A DNA stretch of 64,000 nt from Bin87 sp965207585. GTDB taxonomy: Bacteria; Chloroflexota; Dehalococcoidia; Lucifugimonadales; UBA3495. Under the pieces are notes generated by a model. That model did no database searches. It saw nothing but the letters and a program-made list of their open reading frames with translations, and had not been told where the DNA came from. The position numbers were made by a program, and so were the translations under genes. The stretch is taken from positions 1-64,000 of the forward strand of contig CBDBMT010000002.1 in NCBI GenBank assembly GCA_965207585.1. The letters are read 5' to 3'. This document shows positions 18,701 to 26,732 of this stretch, piece after piece (position 1 is the stretch's first letter; every line of letters begins with the position of its first letter).

Positions 18701-20705
18701 CAGCCTGAGCGACCGGGACGGCGGGGAAAGCGGCGTGACCTGGACATGGGCCAGTTCCGCCGACGGGACCGACTGGACCGCCATTGCGGGCGCCAGCGGG
18801 GCGTCCTACACACCGTCCAGTAACGACGTGGGCAACTACCTGAAAGCCACGGCTTCCTACACCGACGGCCACGGACCCGGCAAGAGCGCCAGCGGGGCGA
18901 CGAGCAACCCGGTGGCCGCTGCGTCCCTCACGGGCTACGACAGCGATAACGACGGATTAATCTCGATAGCCAACCAGGAGCAACTGGCCGCCATTGCCCT
19001 GGACCTCGACGGCGATGGAGCGCCGGATAACGGAGACGATGGGGGCAAATACTCGGAGGCTTTCCCTAGTGCAGTCGCCGGCATGGGCTGCCCGGAGGAC
19101 ACCGGCTGCGTCGGCTACGAGCTGGACGGTAATTTGAACCTCACTGGCGCGTGGACCCCAATAGGCGCCATTGGCGCCGGCTTTACCGGGACCTTTGACG
19201 GCAATGGCAGCGCCGTTTCCGGCTTGAGCATCCCCAGCGGAGCCTTCACTTCCGGAGCGTTGTTTGCGGAATTGGGCGCCGGCGGAGTCATCCGGAACGT
19301 CGGAGTAATCGCCCCCGATATCAACAACGGCGGCGATAACGCGATTTATTCGAGCGGGCTGATTGGCTATAACCAGGGCACCGTCATCGAGAGCTATGTC
19401 AGCGACGGCAAGATTACAGCCAAGACTAGAGGAGTCACCCGCACGTCAAAAGGAGTCACCGTCGGCGGGTTGGTGGGCCTAAACACCGGAACCATAAGGG
19501 ACAGCTACGCCAGCGCCAGCGTGAGCGTACGCGGCGGCTATTCTGATGTTGGCGGGCTGGTGGGGTACAACAAAGGCGGAACCATCAGCAACAGCTACGC
19601 CAGCGGCAACGTAGAGGGGTACGGCTATTCCTATATTGGCGGGCTGGTAGGTAAAAACACCGGCGCCGTAAGGGACAGCCACGCCAGCGCAAATACAAGC
19701 GCACGGGGCAGCCATTCTGAAGTTGGCGGGCTGGTGGGATGGAACGGGCGCGGTGGGAGCGTCAGCAACAGTCGCGCCAGCGGCAACGTAAGGGCATACC
19801 GCATCCATAGTGCTGTTGGCGGGCTGGTGGGGGAAAACTACGCAACCGTCAGCAACAGCTACGCCAGCGGCAACGCAAAGGCAACCGGCGGCTATAGTTA
19901 CGTTGGCGGGCTGGTGGGGCACAATATCAGGCATGACAACTATGGCGGAACCGTCAGCAACAGCCACGCCAGCGGCAACGCAAGCGCATTCGGCGGTCAT
20001 AATCGCGTTGGCGGGCTGGTGGGGTCCAACAGCTATGACGGAACCGTCAGCAACAGCCACGCCAGCGGCAACGCAAGCGCAATCGGAAACGCAAGCGCAT
20101 TCGGCGGTTCTAATCGCGTTGGCGGGCTGGTGGGGCACAACTACGACGGGACCATCAGCCACAGCTACTCTACTGGCAACGCAAACGCAATCGGCGGTTC
20201 TAATGGTAACGTTGGCGGGCTGGCGGGGTGCAACAGCTATGACGGAACCATCAGCAACAGCTACGCCAGCGGCAACGTAAGCTCGAACGGCGAACTTGAT
20301 GACGTTGGCGGGCTGGCGGGGTGCAACGATGAAGGAAGCATCGGCAACAGCTACGCCAGCGGCAACGTAAGCTCAAGCGGCGATGATAGTGACGTTGGCG
20401 GGCTGGTGGGGCACAACGATGAAGGAAGCATCGGCAACAGCTACGCCAGCGGCAACGTAAGCTCAAGCGGCGTCGATCCTGCTGTTGGCGGGCTGGTGGC
20501 GCACAACTACGACGGGACCATCAGCCACAGCTATTGGGACAAAGAGGCTGCCGGCGTGGTCATCAGCCGCGGCAGTCCCGAATCAGCCGGCAAAACCACC
20601 GAGGAAATGAAGACGGCCACCGGCCCCAGCAGCAGCATCTACACCGGCTGGGACACGGATATTTGGGATTTCAGCGACACCGCCAGTTACCCGACCCTGC
20701 GCTAA
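15735..20705 (+). CDS. Giant secreted surface protein: SwmB-like, cadherin-like and GLUG repeats
   Basis: A 1656-residue exported protein. I prefer ATG 15735 over GTG 15726 because AGGAG lies 8 bp before it. Residues about 1-37 are a signal peptide (LLGVLAVFALVLAATLLWL, then PAQA). Three large repeats follow to about residue 1060, each with a SwmB-like unit (ITAGPxI...SGDTYG...VTFSxxVTV), a proline-rich linker, a cadherin-like unit (ATDADGDALTYAL) and an Ig-like unit (ADGxDWTAIAGA). After a dockerin-like acidic link (YDSDNDGLISIANQEQL) come about 15 GLUG repeats (VGGLVGxN...ISNSYASGN) to about residue 1620. The end is SYPTLR with no anchor motif. Such proteins usually serve adhesion or surface layers. 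The frame is intact, unlike the related genes at 51-56 kb. Confidence 0.85.
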   Translation: MATGVAGHRPAYLLGVLAVFALVLAATLLWLPAEPAQAQEDTTRPTITAGPAITSSPASGDTYGEGETITVAVTFSETVTVTGEPRMRLDVGERKRYARYSSADGATLTFTYTVKKVDTDPDGVSIPKNAVKTDDGAIEDGNGNPARLKHPALADQTGHKVDGSPEEPAEPEPEPTPTPTPEPANSEPQFDNGDSATRSVDENATAGTNVGGAIAATDADGDALTYALTGSDAFAIGASTGQITVAAALDHETQSSYTLTVSVSDGKNASGEADASTDDSITVTVSIGNVDEAGTVSLDSQTPEAGSPVSASLSDPDGGVSGETWSWAGSADGADWTAIAGANARTYTPSANDAGKYLQATASYTDGHGAGKSASAATASAVVVPLPQITAGPVITSSPASGDTYGVDEAIVVSVTFSKAVTVSGEPRVRLEVGERQRWARYSSADGAILTFAYKVKKVDADPDGVSIGADQLGLNSGSIIGADGNAAVLSHPALADQSGHKVDGSREAPAGGQQQPPANSPPQFDDGNSATLSVDEDAAIGSNVGSAIAATDADGDALTYALSGSDAFAIGESTGQITVAAALDYETRASHSLTVTVGDGRNAAGEADASEDASISVTVNIGNVDEAGVVSFDADRPQAGSPLTASLSDPDGGESGVAWTWASSANGTDWTAIAGASGASYTSLADDVGKYLQATVSYTDAQGPGKSASAATASAVTAAPEPEPPVITAGPVIVSNPESGDTYGKDEAILVAVTFSEAVTVPWLAGQPRVRIAVGERNRWARYAHSRQDGTILVFAYKVKGKDLDEDGISIGANQLHLNDGSIKDGDGNAAVLAHPALPAQAGHQVDGLHEAPAGGQRQQKAANRPPQFASDNATRSVDENAAVGARVGDAITASDADYDTLTYVLIGSNAFTVDSAGQITVQAALDFETQHSYSLTVMVGDGKNAAGDADTSVDDTIAVTVNVGNVDEAGVVSFDADRLQAGSPLTASLSDRDGGESGVTWTWASSADGTDWTAIAGASGASYTPSSNDVGNYLKATASYTDGHGPGKSASGATSNPVAAASLTGYDSDNDGLISIANQEQLAAIALDLDGDGAPDNGDDGGKYSEAFPSAVAGMGCPEDTGCVGYELDGNLNLTGAWTPIGAIGAGFTGTFDGNGSAVSGLSIPSGAFTSGALFAELGAGGVIRNVGVIAPDINNGGDNAIYSSGLIGYNQGTVIESYVSDGKITAKTRGVTRTSKGVTVGGLVGLNTGTIRDSYASASVSVRGGYSDVGGLVGYNKGGTISNSYASGNVEGYGYSYIGGLVGKNTGAVRDSHASANTSARGSHSEVGGLVGWNGRGGSVSNSRASGNVRAYRIHSAVGGLVGENYATVSNSYASGNAKATGGYSYVGGLVGHNIRHDNYGGTVSNSHASGNASAFGGHNRVGGLVGSNSYDGTVSNSHASGNASAIGNASAFGGSNRVGGLVGHNYDGTISHSYSTGNANAIGGSNGNVGGLAGCNSYDGTISNSYASGNVSSNGELDDVGGLAGCNDEGSIGNSYASGNVSSSGDDSDVGGLVGHNDEGSIGNSYASGNVSSSGVDPAVGGLVAHNYDGTISHSYWDKEAAGVVISRGSPESAGKTTEEMKTATGPSSSIYTGWDTDIWDFSDTASYPTLR
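19455..20530 (+). repeat. In-frame GLUG tandem repeats
   Basis: About 15 units of roughly 66-99 bp carry the recurrent cores GGCGGGCTGGTGGGG and AACAGCTACGCCAGCGGC. The near-identity of the last units (20230-20480) indicates recent expansion by unequal recombination inside the coding frame. Confidence 0.8.
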
Positions 20706-21372
20706 CCGGGGGCTGAGCCGCAGGCGAGCCGGTAGCCGAGCGCTTCATGGACATTCCTGGAGCCGGTCCGGGCGTCTGGCCTGGGTCGGCTCCAACGGTG
20801 CCGGGACGAAAGACCCGACACTGTTCATCGGCACTCCGGTGGGCAATATCACCTACGGCTCGATGCACCGGACCCACGGCGGCAGCCTGAACCAGGGGGG
20901 CAGCAAGAAGGTGGAGTTGATGCGCCTGTTCGGCCTGTCCCCGGTGATTGCCGAGGATCGCTAACATCGGCCTCTTCGCGCCCGCCCACGGGATACGCGG
21001 GTGCGAAGGGCCGCTATAGAAGGGCCGCCAGATGGATGTCCAAGCGGGGCCGCCACCCCACCCGGACCGCAGTTCCTTGGCGTAGGGAAGCCAGACTGAG
21101 GGCGGCGGGAGCGCCCCTGTCATTGAGTGCCGTCCACCGGATCCCGAACGATCCGTCCGCGCCCGCCGGAAGAAAGCGCCGACGCACACAGGTAAAGGAC
21201 CCGCGCCATGCCGAGACAGCGCACCAACTACGTTAGGGACACCTGCGACTTCCCCGACGTCTTCCCGTAGCGACTTCATCCCTCGAAGGCCGACGGTGGG
21301 CAATGCAGAAGTGCTCATACCCGCCTCCGTGTGGAGGCTGCCCGGCCAGCCCGGGGGAAAGGAGTCCTTGCC
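20706..21372. other. Intergenic stretch with a possible coding relic
   Basis: No full gene is visible. From about 20790 to 20964 one plus-strand frame reads a protein-like tail (…PTLFIGTPVGNITYGSMH…, ending SPVIAEDR) without a start codon or ribosome site. It may be the 3' end of a lost gene; I cannot assign a family. The rest shows nothing I recognise. Confidence 0.3.
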
Positions 21373-21693
21373 ATGAGACGCCGCCCCCACGCGCCCCGGG
21401 TATGGCTCAACCCTGTGGCCGTGTGGGAGTTGCTGGACCGGCTCGGCATCTCCCAGAACGAGCTGGCCCGGCGGTGCGGGTTTTCGCCGGGCCACCTTTC
21501 GATGTTGATGAACGGGAAGCGCAGCCCGTCGCCCCCCGCCCGGAGGCGCTTGATGGAGGTCCTGGGGGTGGACGACTTCGACCTGCTGTTCATCGGGGAG
21601 CCGCCGGCCACTGCTGGCGGGGACGCAGGGCGGGCCAGCTCCCCCAAACGCAAAAAGGGCGGCTTACAGGGGCAAGCAGATCAACCGGGGTAG
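21373..21693 (+). CDS. XRE-family helix-turn-helix protein
   Basis: A 106-residue putative DNA-binding protein. The HTH spans residues about 18-65 (LGISQNELARRCGFSPGHLS, then a MNGKRSPS turn typical of XRE repressors). A basic, low-complexity tail follows (KRKKGG). ATG 21373 has AAAGGAG upstream at good spacing. It lies at the left edge of the accessory island, just before the diverged 44-bp box, and could repress a lost or neighbouring mobile gene. Its HTH resembles the third HTH of the protein at 34480-35532. Confidence 0.72.
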   Translation: MRRRPHAPRVWLNPVAVWELLDRLGISQNELARRCGFSPGHLSMLMNGKRSPSPPARRRLMEVLGVDDFDLLFIGEPPATAGGDAGRASSPKRKKGGLQGQADQPG

Positions 21694-21720
21694 ACCCCGC
21701 CGGACCAGCGGGGCGGTTCC

Positions 21721-21761
21721 GACCGCCAAACTGAATAAATCAGGAATCTCTACATTGAGGT
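21721..21761 (+). repeat. Diverged copy of the 44-bp recombinase-end box (copy C)
   Basis: The sequence gaccgccaaactgaataaat and what follows aligns to 46406-46446 at about 29 of 41 positions with one gap. It lies upstream of hsdM in the same orientation as the other two copies and may mark the left boundary of the defence island. Confidence 0.4.
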
Positions 21762-21784
21762 TAGCGTTGATCGTTTAATGAAGG

Positions 21785-21802
21785 GGCTGCAATAATGCAG
21801 CC
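21785..21802. other. Short perfect hairpin upstream of hsdM
   Basis: GGCTGCA and TGCAGCC form a 7-bp stem around ATAA. It may be a terminator for the HTH gene or part of the island boundary; no T-run follows. Confidence 0.35.
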
Positions 21803-22067
21803 TCGATTGATTGACGCCAGCATTCCTGATTGAAATACCGCTGCGCCGCAGGGTGCGTCAAAGACCGCGTTTACGCTCGGTCGTAAGCCATCCTGCCGAC
21901 GCCTATTGCTTGGGAGAAGGATTGCAATTGCGTCCATCCATTGCTAGTGTCAAGCATAACCCCACGTGGTACTAGGGGAAACGCCGCCGCATTGGACCAG
22001 ACTATCAAGGACGCTTGTAAGAAGAGAGCTGGCCCGGAGTGGGCAGCATGAATCGGGGGAGACACTA

Positions 22068-24182
22068 GTGAGCGCTCTCAACGTCAGCAGCTTTATTTGG
22101 GGCATTGCCGACGACGTGTTGCGTGATGTCTATGTGCGGGGGAAGTACAGGGATGTCATCCTGCCCATGACGGTCATACGCCGCCTCGACGCCGTACTGG
22201 AACCTACGAAGGACGCCGTCCTCCGAATGAAGGAGCGGTTGGACACCGCTGGCATCCTAAACCAGGATGCCCCGTTGCGCCAGGCTTCAGGGGAGGCTTT
22301 CTACAACACTTCGGCTTTCCGGCTCCGCGACTTGGCGTCCCGCTCCCGTCAGCAACAATTGCGGGTGGACTTTGAAGCGTACCTGGACGGGTTTTCACCC
22401 AATGTGCAGGAGGTGCTTGAGAAGTTTCGGTTCCGCAACCAGATCCCATCGCTCGTAGATGCAGATGTTTTGGGCTTCCTCCTGGAAAAGTTCCTGGACA
22501 GCTCAATCAACCTCAGCCCTCGCTCGGTTCTGAACGGCGACGGCTCAGTGCGGCTGGAAGAGTTGGACAACCACGGCATGGGTACCGTCTTCGAGGAACT
22601 GATACGGCGGTTCAACGAGGAAAACAACGAAGAAGCCGGGGAGCACTTCACGCCACGGGACGTGGTGCAACTCATGGCGCGGCTGGTTTTCCTGCCCGCA
22701 GCCGATGCCGTCCAGTCGGGGACCTACCTGGTCTATGACGGCGCCTGCGGGACCGGCGGGATGCTCACGGTGGCGGAAGAAACGCTCAAGGAATTGGCCC
22801 GCCAACAGGGTAAGAAAGTCTCCGTCCACCTATACGGGCAGGAAGTGAACCCGGAGACCTACGCCATCAGCAAAGCCGACCTGATTCTGAAAGGCGAAGG
22901 GGCCGAGGCCGACAATATACAATACGGCTCCACCCTGTCCTCCGACGCCTTTCCCGCCGGTGAGTTCGACTTCATGCTTTCTAATCCACCCTATGGGAAG
23001 AGCTGGAAAGCGGATATGGAGCGTTTGGGCGGTCGCGCCGATTTCAAGGACACCCGCTTCGTTACCGGGCACGCCGGCGATCCGGATTACTCCCTCATTA
23101 CCCGTTCCAGCGACGGCCAGATGATGTTCCTGGCCAATCTGCTCAGCAAGATGAAGCGCGATACTCCGTTGGGCAGCCGCATCGCCGAGGTGCATAACGG
23201 CAGTTCCCTGTTCACCGGAGACGCCGGCCAGGGAGAGAGCAACATCCGGCGCTGGATCATCGAAAACGACTGGCTCGAAGCCATCGTCGCCTTGCCCCTT
23301 AATATGTTCTACAACACCGGCATCGCCACCTACGTCTGGGTGCTGAGCAACCGGAAAGCGGAGCATCGCAAGGGCAAGGTGCAGCTGATCGACGCTACCC
23401 AATGGCAAACGCCGCTGCGCCGCAATCTGGGCAGCAAGAACTGTGAACTGTCGGACGCGGACATTCGCCACATCTGCGATGCCTTTATGGACTTCGCGGA
23501 GATGGAGCAGTCAAAGATCTTCACCAACGAAGCCTTCGGCTACTGGAAGGTCACGGTGGAGCGGCCGTTGAGGCTCAACGTTGACCTGTCACCGGAGCGG
23601 CGCCGAAGTTTTCGCGCCACCTGTCGAGATGCGAAGGAGGAGCCTCTGGCGAACCTGGTTGACCGCGTGGGGGCCAAGCTCGGCCACGGTCCACACCGAG
23701 ACTTCAATCGCTTCATGTCGGCGGTTGCGGCGGACGCTGGCGCACATGGCGTCAGACTTACCGCCAGGCGCAAGACGCTGCTGAAGACGTCACTCGCCTC
23801 CCGAGACAAAACCGCCGAGCCGGTAATAAAGGCGGTTCACCGGAAAGGCGCTGCGGAACCTAACGAACTGCGCGGCCTATACCCGGCAACCATAGACGGC
23901 AGACCCGCTGTCGTGGAGTACGAGCCGGACCCGGAACTGCGCGACACCGAGCAAGTGCCTCTGCTGCAGGAAGGCGGCATTGAGACTTTCCTGCGCGATG
24001 AGGTTCTGCCTTACGCCCCGGACGCCTGGTACGCCTCCGGCAGCGTCAAGGTCGGCTACGAAATCAGCTTCAACCGCCACTTCTACAAGCCTCAGCCCCT
24101 GCGCCCGCTGGAAGAGATACGGGCTGATATAATGGCGTTGGAGCGGGAGACAGATGGCCTGCTGGCCGAGATAATCGGCTAG
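22068..24182 (+). CDS. hsdM: Type I restriction-modification methyltransferase subunit HsdM
   Basis: The modification subunit transfers a methyl group from SAM to adenine and, with HsdS and HsdR, forms the restriction complex. It has 704 residues. The N-terminal helical HsdM domain covers about 1-150. The SAM motif GACGTGG is near residue 224 and the catalytic NPPYG near 306. The C-terminal part (about 560-704) ends in a coiled region (RPLEEIRADIMALERETD) typical for docking to HsdS. I chose GTG 22068 because a GGGGGAG site is 6-7 bp upstream; the frame extends 34 codons further without one. The 3' end is partly duplicated at 25836-25916. The next gene is an unrelated cassette, so the usual hsdM-hsdS adjacency is broken. 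Confidence 0.93.
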   Translation: MSALNVSSFIWGIADDVLRDVYVRGKYRDVILPMTVIRRLDAVLEPTKDAVLRMKERLDTAGILNQDAPLRQASGEAFYNTSAFRLRDLASRSRQQQLRVDFEAYLDGFSPNVQEVLEKFRFRNQIPSLVDADVLGFLLEKFLDSSINLSPRSVLNGDGSVRLEELDNHGMGTVFEELIRRFNEENNEEAGEHFTPRDVVQLMARLVFLPAADAVQSGTYLVYDGACGTGGMLTVAEETLKELARQQGKKVSVHLYGQEVNPETYAISKADLILKGEGAEADNIQYGSTLSSDAFPAGEFDFMLSNPPYGKSWKADMERLGGRADFKDTRFVTGHAGDPDYSLITRSSDGQMMFLANLLSKMKRDTPLGSRIAEVHNGSSLFTGDAGQGESNIRRWIIENDWLEAIVALPLNMFYNTGIATYVWVLSNRKAEHRKGKVQLIDATQWQTPLRRNLGSKNCELSDADIRHICDAFMDFAEMEQSKIFTNEAFGYWKVTVERPLRLNVDLSPERRRSFRATCRDAKEEPLANLVDRVGAKLGHGPHRDFNRFMSAVAADAGAHGVRLTARRKTLLKTSLASRDKTAEPVIKAVHRKGAAEPNELRGLYPATIDGRPAVVEYEPDPELRDTEQVPLLQEGGIETFLRDEVLPYAPDAWYASGSVKVGYEISFNRHFYKPQPLRPLEEIRADIMALERETDGLLAEIIG

Positions 24183-24259
24183 ATAGCGGAAACTGCGCAA
24201 CCAGAGACTTTGACAAAACTCTCCTCTTGCGTAGTATGGCCGCGCGAGGAGGGAACACG

Positions 24260-25399
24260 ATGCCAAGCGTAGAGTTCTGGCGCCCTCGCTTGCGTGGGGC
24301 GCGCTTCGAGGATGGCGAAATTCCACTTCAGGTTTTGTCCGACCTGACCGCGTTGCGGGAAATGGTGATAGACGTGGCCAAATGGCGGTATCTGTCAGAG
24401 CATCCGGACCGCCAAAGATCGCCGCGAAGGTTCACTGACAAGATCGACCTGAAGTTGGCCGGTATTGGCGACGGCAGCGCGGTGCCAATCATAAATATCG
24501 CCACGACAGATTCAATCCTGCCCGGCATGGAACTGCCGCATCAAAGATTTCTGATGCTGGCCAAGGATGACATTGCCACCGCTGTCGCTGCAGCGTCGGA
24601 AAACGGCCATGCCCCAGCCAACGGGTATTTGCCCAATCGGTTCCTGGCCTATTTCAACCGGATTGGACGGAGCCTACGTGATGATGAAGCCCTGGAACTG
24701 CCCCGGTCAAACGGCTCGGCTCCAGCCAGGTTGACCAAAGAAACGCGCCAACGGCTGTTGCAACGTTCCGCCATCTTGGAATTCACCCAGGAAGTAGCCC
24801 TGCGTGGCACTGTCCCCGAGGCGGATCAAGACAGGATGACCTTTGAGCTGCAGCAGATCTACGGCAGCAAGATAGCCGGCCCTCTCCCTGAGCAACATCG
24901 AGAAACCATCATCGCTGCATTCAATGGGTACAAAGACAACGCCAGGATATTAGTTCAAGGCATTGGCCGTTATGACCGCCAAAACCGCTTGTCCAGCGTG
25001 GAGACGGTTGAGCAGGTTACCCCGCTTGACCCGCTGGATGTACCAGCCCGTCTGGACGAATTGAGAGCGATGCAAGACGGCTGGTTGGATGGCGCCGGCA
25101 AAGCCCCTTCACGTGATGGTCTGGAATGGCTGTCAATCAGCTTTGAGCGACATTTCCCCGATGACCTGCCCTTGCCGCACGTTTATCCCACGCCCAACGG
25201 CGGCGTTGAGGCGGAGTGGTCTCTGGGCGCGCATTCCGTCATCTTTGAGTTTCACATCGACACCCACCAGGGCGATTGGCTCAGGTTTTCGAAGGAAGAC
25301 GATGAAGACGAGGATCCGCGAACCTTGAATTTGGATGAAAGCGGCGACTGGGAGTGGTTCACCGGGGAAATCCGCCGCCTGGCCGAGGTGGCTGAATGA
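24260..25399 (+). CDS. Uncharacterised cassette protein 1 (379 aa)
   Basis: I do not know its function. ATG 24260 has an excellent AGGAGGG site 6 bp upstream. The first 250 residues are mixed and soluble with no recognised motif. Near residue 280 there is a MQDGWLDGAGKAPS segment followed by YPTPNGGVEAEW, a pattern I recall from hypothetical proteins in scattered bacteria, where it marks a small C-terminal beta domain. The C-terminus is strongly acidic (KEDDEDEDP). It overlaps the next gene by 4 bp, so the two are translationally coupled. The pair sits between hsdM and a duplicated hsdM 3' end, so it looks inserted. A defence accessory or toxin/immunity role is a guess. Confidence 0.8.
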   Translation: MPSVEFWRPRLRGARFEDGEIPLQVLSDLTALREMVIDVAKWRYLSEHPDRQRSPRRFTDKIDLKLAGIGDGSAVPIINIATTDSILPGMELPHQRFLMLAKDDIATAVAAASENGHAPANGYLPNRFLAYFNRIGRSLRDDEALELPRSNGSAPARLTKETRQRLLQRSAILEFTQEVALRGTVPEADQDRMTFELQQIYGSKIAGPLPEQHRETIIAAFNGYKDNARILVQGIGRYDRQNRLSSVETVEQVTPLDPLDVPARLDELRAMQDGWLDGAGKAPSRDGLEWLSISFERHFPDDLPLPHVYPTPNGGVEAEWSLGAHSVIFEFHIDTHQGDWLRFSKEDDEDEDPRTLNLDESGDWEWFTGEIRRLAEVAE

Positions 25400-25770
25400 C
25401 CGATGAAACGTTGCTGCACCGGATAATCAAACCTCACTGGTGGTTGCAGGGCGAGGACATTTCATCGCAAGCCTTTCGGCCTGGCCCGGAGGATGACGGG
25501 CAAATGTCGGTCTATGACGGCGACCAAATCACAGCGGAGGCTGCCTGGCTCCACTACACGAACGACCCCACCAAGCCGGCGCCAAGCGGTGTTCTGGCGG
25601 TCACAGCCGGAGAGTGCAGACAGCAGGATTTACCTGTGCGCCCGGACCCAAACACTTTCCCGGAGCACGCCCTGATCGACTTTCGGAAGTTCGGTACGAA
25701 CCAAACCAAAAGGAAATCCGAAAGGCTGCGTAATGCCGCAGTCGACCGCGGCTGGCAGTTCCAGCCCTGA
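25396..25770 (+). CDS. Uncharacterised cassette protein 2 (124 aa)
   Basis: A small protein whose ATG overlaps the stop of the 379-aa gene (ATGA). The sequence has the pattern QAFRPGPEDDGQMSVYDGDQ and later LPVRPDPNTFPEHALIDF. I recall this arrangement from short hypothetical proteins, often placed next to partners like the 379-aa protein. No catalytic motif is obvious. The tail (TKRKSERLRNAA) is basic. The coupling implies the two products act together or are made in fixed ratio, as with toxin-immunity or effector-regulator pairs, but there is no direct evidence for either. Confidence 0.8.
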   Translation: MTDETLLHRIIKPHWWLQGEDISSQAFRPGPEDDGQMSVYDGDQITAEAAWLHYTNDPTKPAPSGVLAVTAGECRQQDLPVRPDPNTFPEHALIDFRKFGTNQTKRKSERLRNAAVDRGWQFQP

Positions 25771-25781
25771 ACGCAGTCCTG

Positions 25782-25918
25782 CTATGACAGCCCAATCTGA
25801 AGTCAATGACTGCGCCACCCACCGGCCGTAGTCCTTGCGCCCGCGGGAGGAGATACGGGCTGATCTCATGGCCCTGGAGCTGGAAACGGAGGGGTTGCTG
25901 GCGGAGATTGTGGGGAGA
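25782..25918 (+). pseudogene. Duplicated hsdM 3' end (relic)
   Basis: From about 25836 the DNA matches the last 80 bp of hsdM (24100-24180). The relic encodes REEIRADLMALELETEGLL where HsdM has LEEIRADIMALERETDGLL. Weaker similarity extends left to about 25782. The copy is diverged, so it is either an old duplication or the end of a different hsdM allele left by recombination. It marks the right edge of the two-gene insertion and directly precedes the HEPN-like gene, which may originally have followed hsdM. Confidence 0.75.
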
Positions 25919-25925
25919 ATGACAG

Positions 25926-26732
25926 ATGAGCTCGATTCCGGTTTTTGAAGAGGCGAGCATTGAGTCACTCGCCAAACTGCTGGGAGACTGTGGCTCCGGG
26001 TCGGACATATCCCGTGTACTGGCCAGTCTCGATATGGACGACCACGCAGCGGGCTTAACTAAGTGGCGTCGGCTGTATCGAGTATTCCTGGATCTCCAGG
26101 AACATGACCGATGCGCTAACAGGGTCCTGGCTTTTGTTCGCGCCTTTATGTCACCGGCTCGCTTCGTAGGCAGAAACGACGAATTCGAGCATCACCGGAT
26201 CCAATTGAACACAGTTCTGGCTTTGTCTGGCCTTGAGTACGGGCCCGACGGTCGTTTCCGGAAGCGGCAGGTCGCTGCTACTCTCACTGAAGCGGAGCGA
26301 CGTGCTAACGCGATCAATGCCAAGCTTCGAGGGCGGCGCGTTCATCCCGAAGTGTTGAAGTATTGTAAATCCGAGCTGATGCAGGATAACTACTTTCACG
26401 CTGTCTTTGAGGCGTCAAAGGGTCTCGCGCAGCGGATTCGAGACAAATCGAGAGTTGACGGGGATGGCGCTAGACTGGTGGACAAAGTGTTTTCAGTTGA
26501 GCAGCCCATTCTGGCATTTAACACGCTAAAGACCGAAACAGAGAAAACTGAACACAAGGGATTTGCCGCTTTGTTGAGGGGTTGCTTTGCAGCAGTGAGG
26601 AACCCGCTCGCGCACGAACCAAAGATAATGTGGGAAGGTGAAGATGATGCCGCAGACTACTTCACCCTGATTTCCCTTCTTCACCGTAAATTGGACGATT
26701 GCGTGCCTACTGGAATAGGGCGGGGCAAATGA
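25926..26732 (+). CDS. TIGR02391/Ymh-like protein with HEPN-type R-x4-H motif
   Basis: A 268-residue soluble protein. Residues about 135-260 match the Ymh/TIGR02391 pattern: an aromatic-rich helix (NYFHAVFEASKGLAQRIRD), LVDKVFSVEQPILAFN, then GCFAAVRNPLAHEP. The R225-x4-H230 spacing is the catalytic signature of HEPN ribonucleases. The stop overlaps the hsdS start by 4 bp (ATGA), so expression is coupled to the specificity subunit. The gene starts right after the duplicated hsdM end, with a GGGGAGA site. Members of this family are often found in restriction or phage-defence loci. I infer a toxin-like RNase or regulator released when the R-M complex fails; activity is not shown. Confidence 0.75.
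   Translation: MSSIPVFEEASIESLAKLLGDCGSGSDISRVLASLDMDDHAAGLTKWRRLYRVFLDLQEHDRCANRVLAFVRAFMSPARFVGRNDEFEHHRIQLNTVLALSGLEYGPDGRFRKRQVAATLTEAERRANAINAKLRGRRVHPEVLKYCKSELMQDNYFHAVFEASKGLAQRIRDKSRVDGDGARLVDKVFSVEQPILAFNTLKTETEKTEHKGFAALLRGCFAAVRNPLAHEPKIMWEGEDDAADYFTLISLLHRKLDDCVPTGIGRGK

Noticed and set aside
19455..20530. Repeat array that could be taken for CRISPR
   Set aside because: The units are in frame, encode GLUG motifs, and lack constant repeats with unique spacers.
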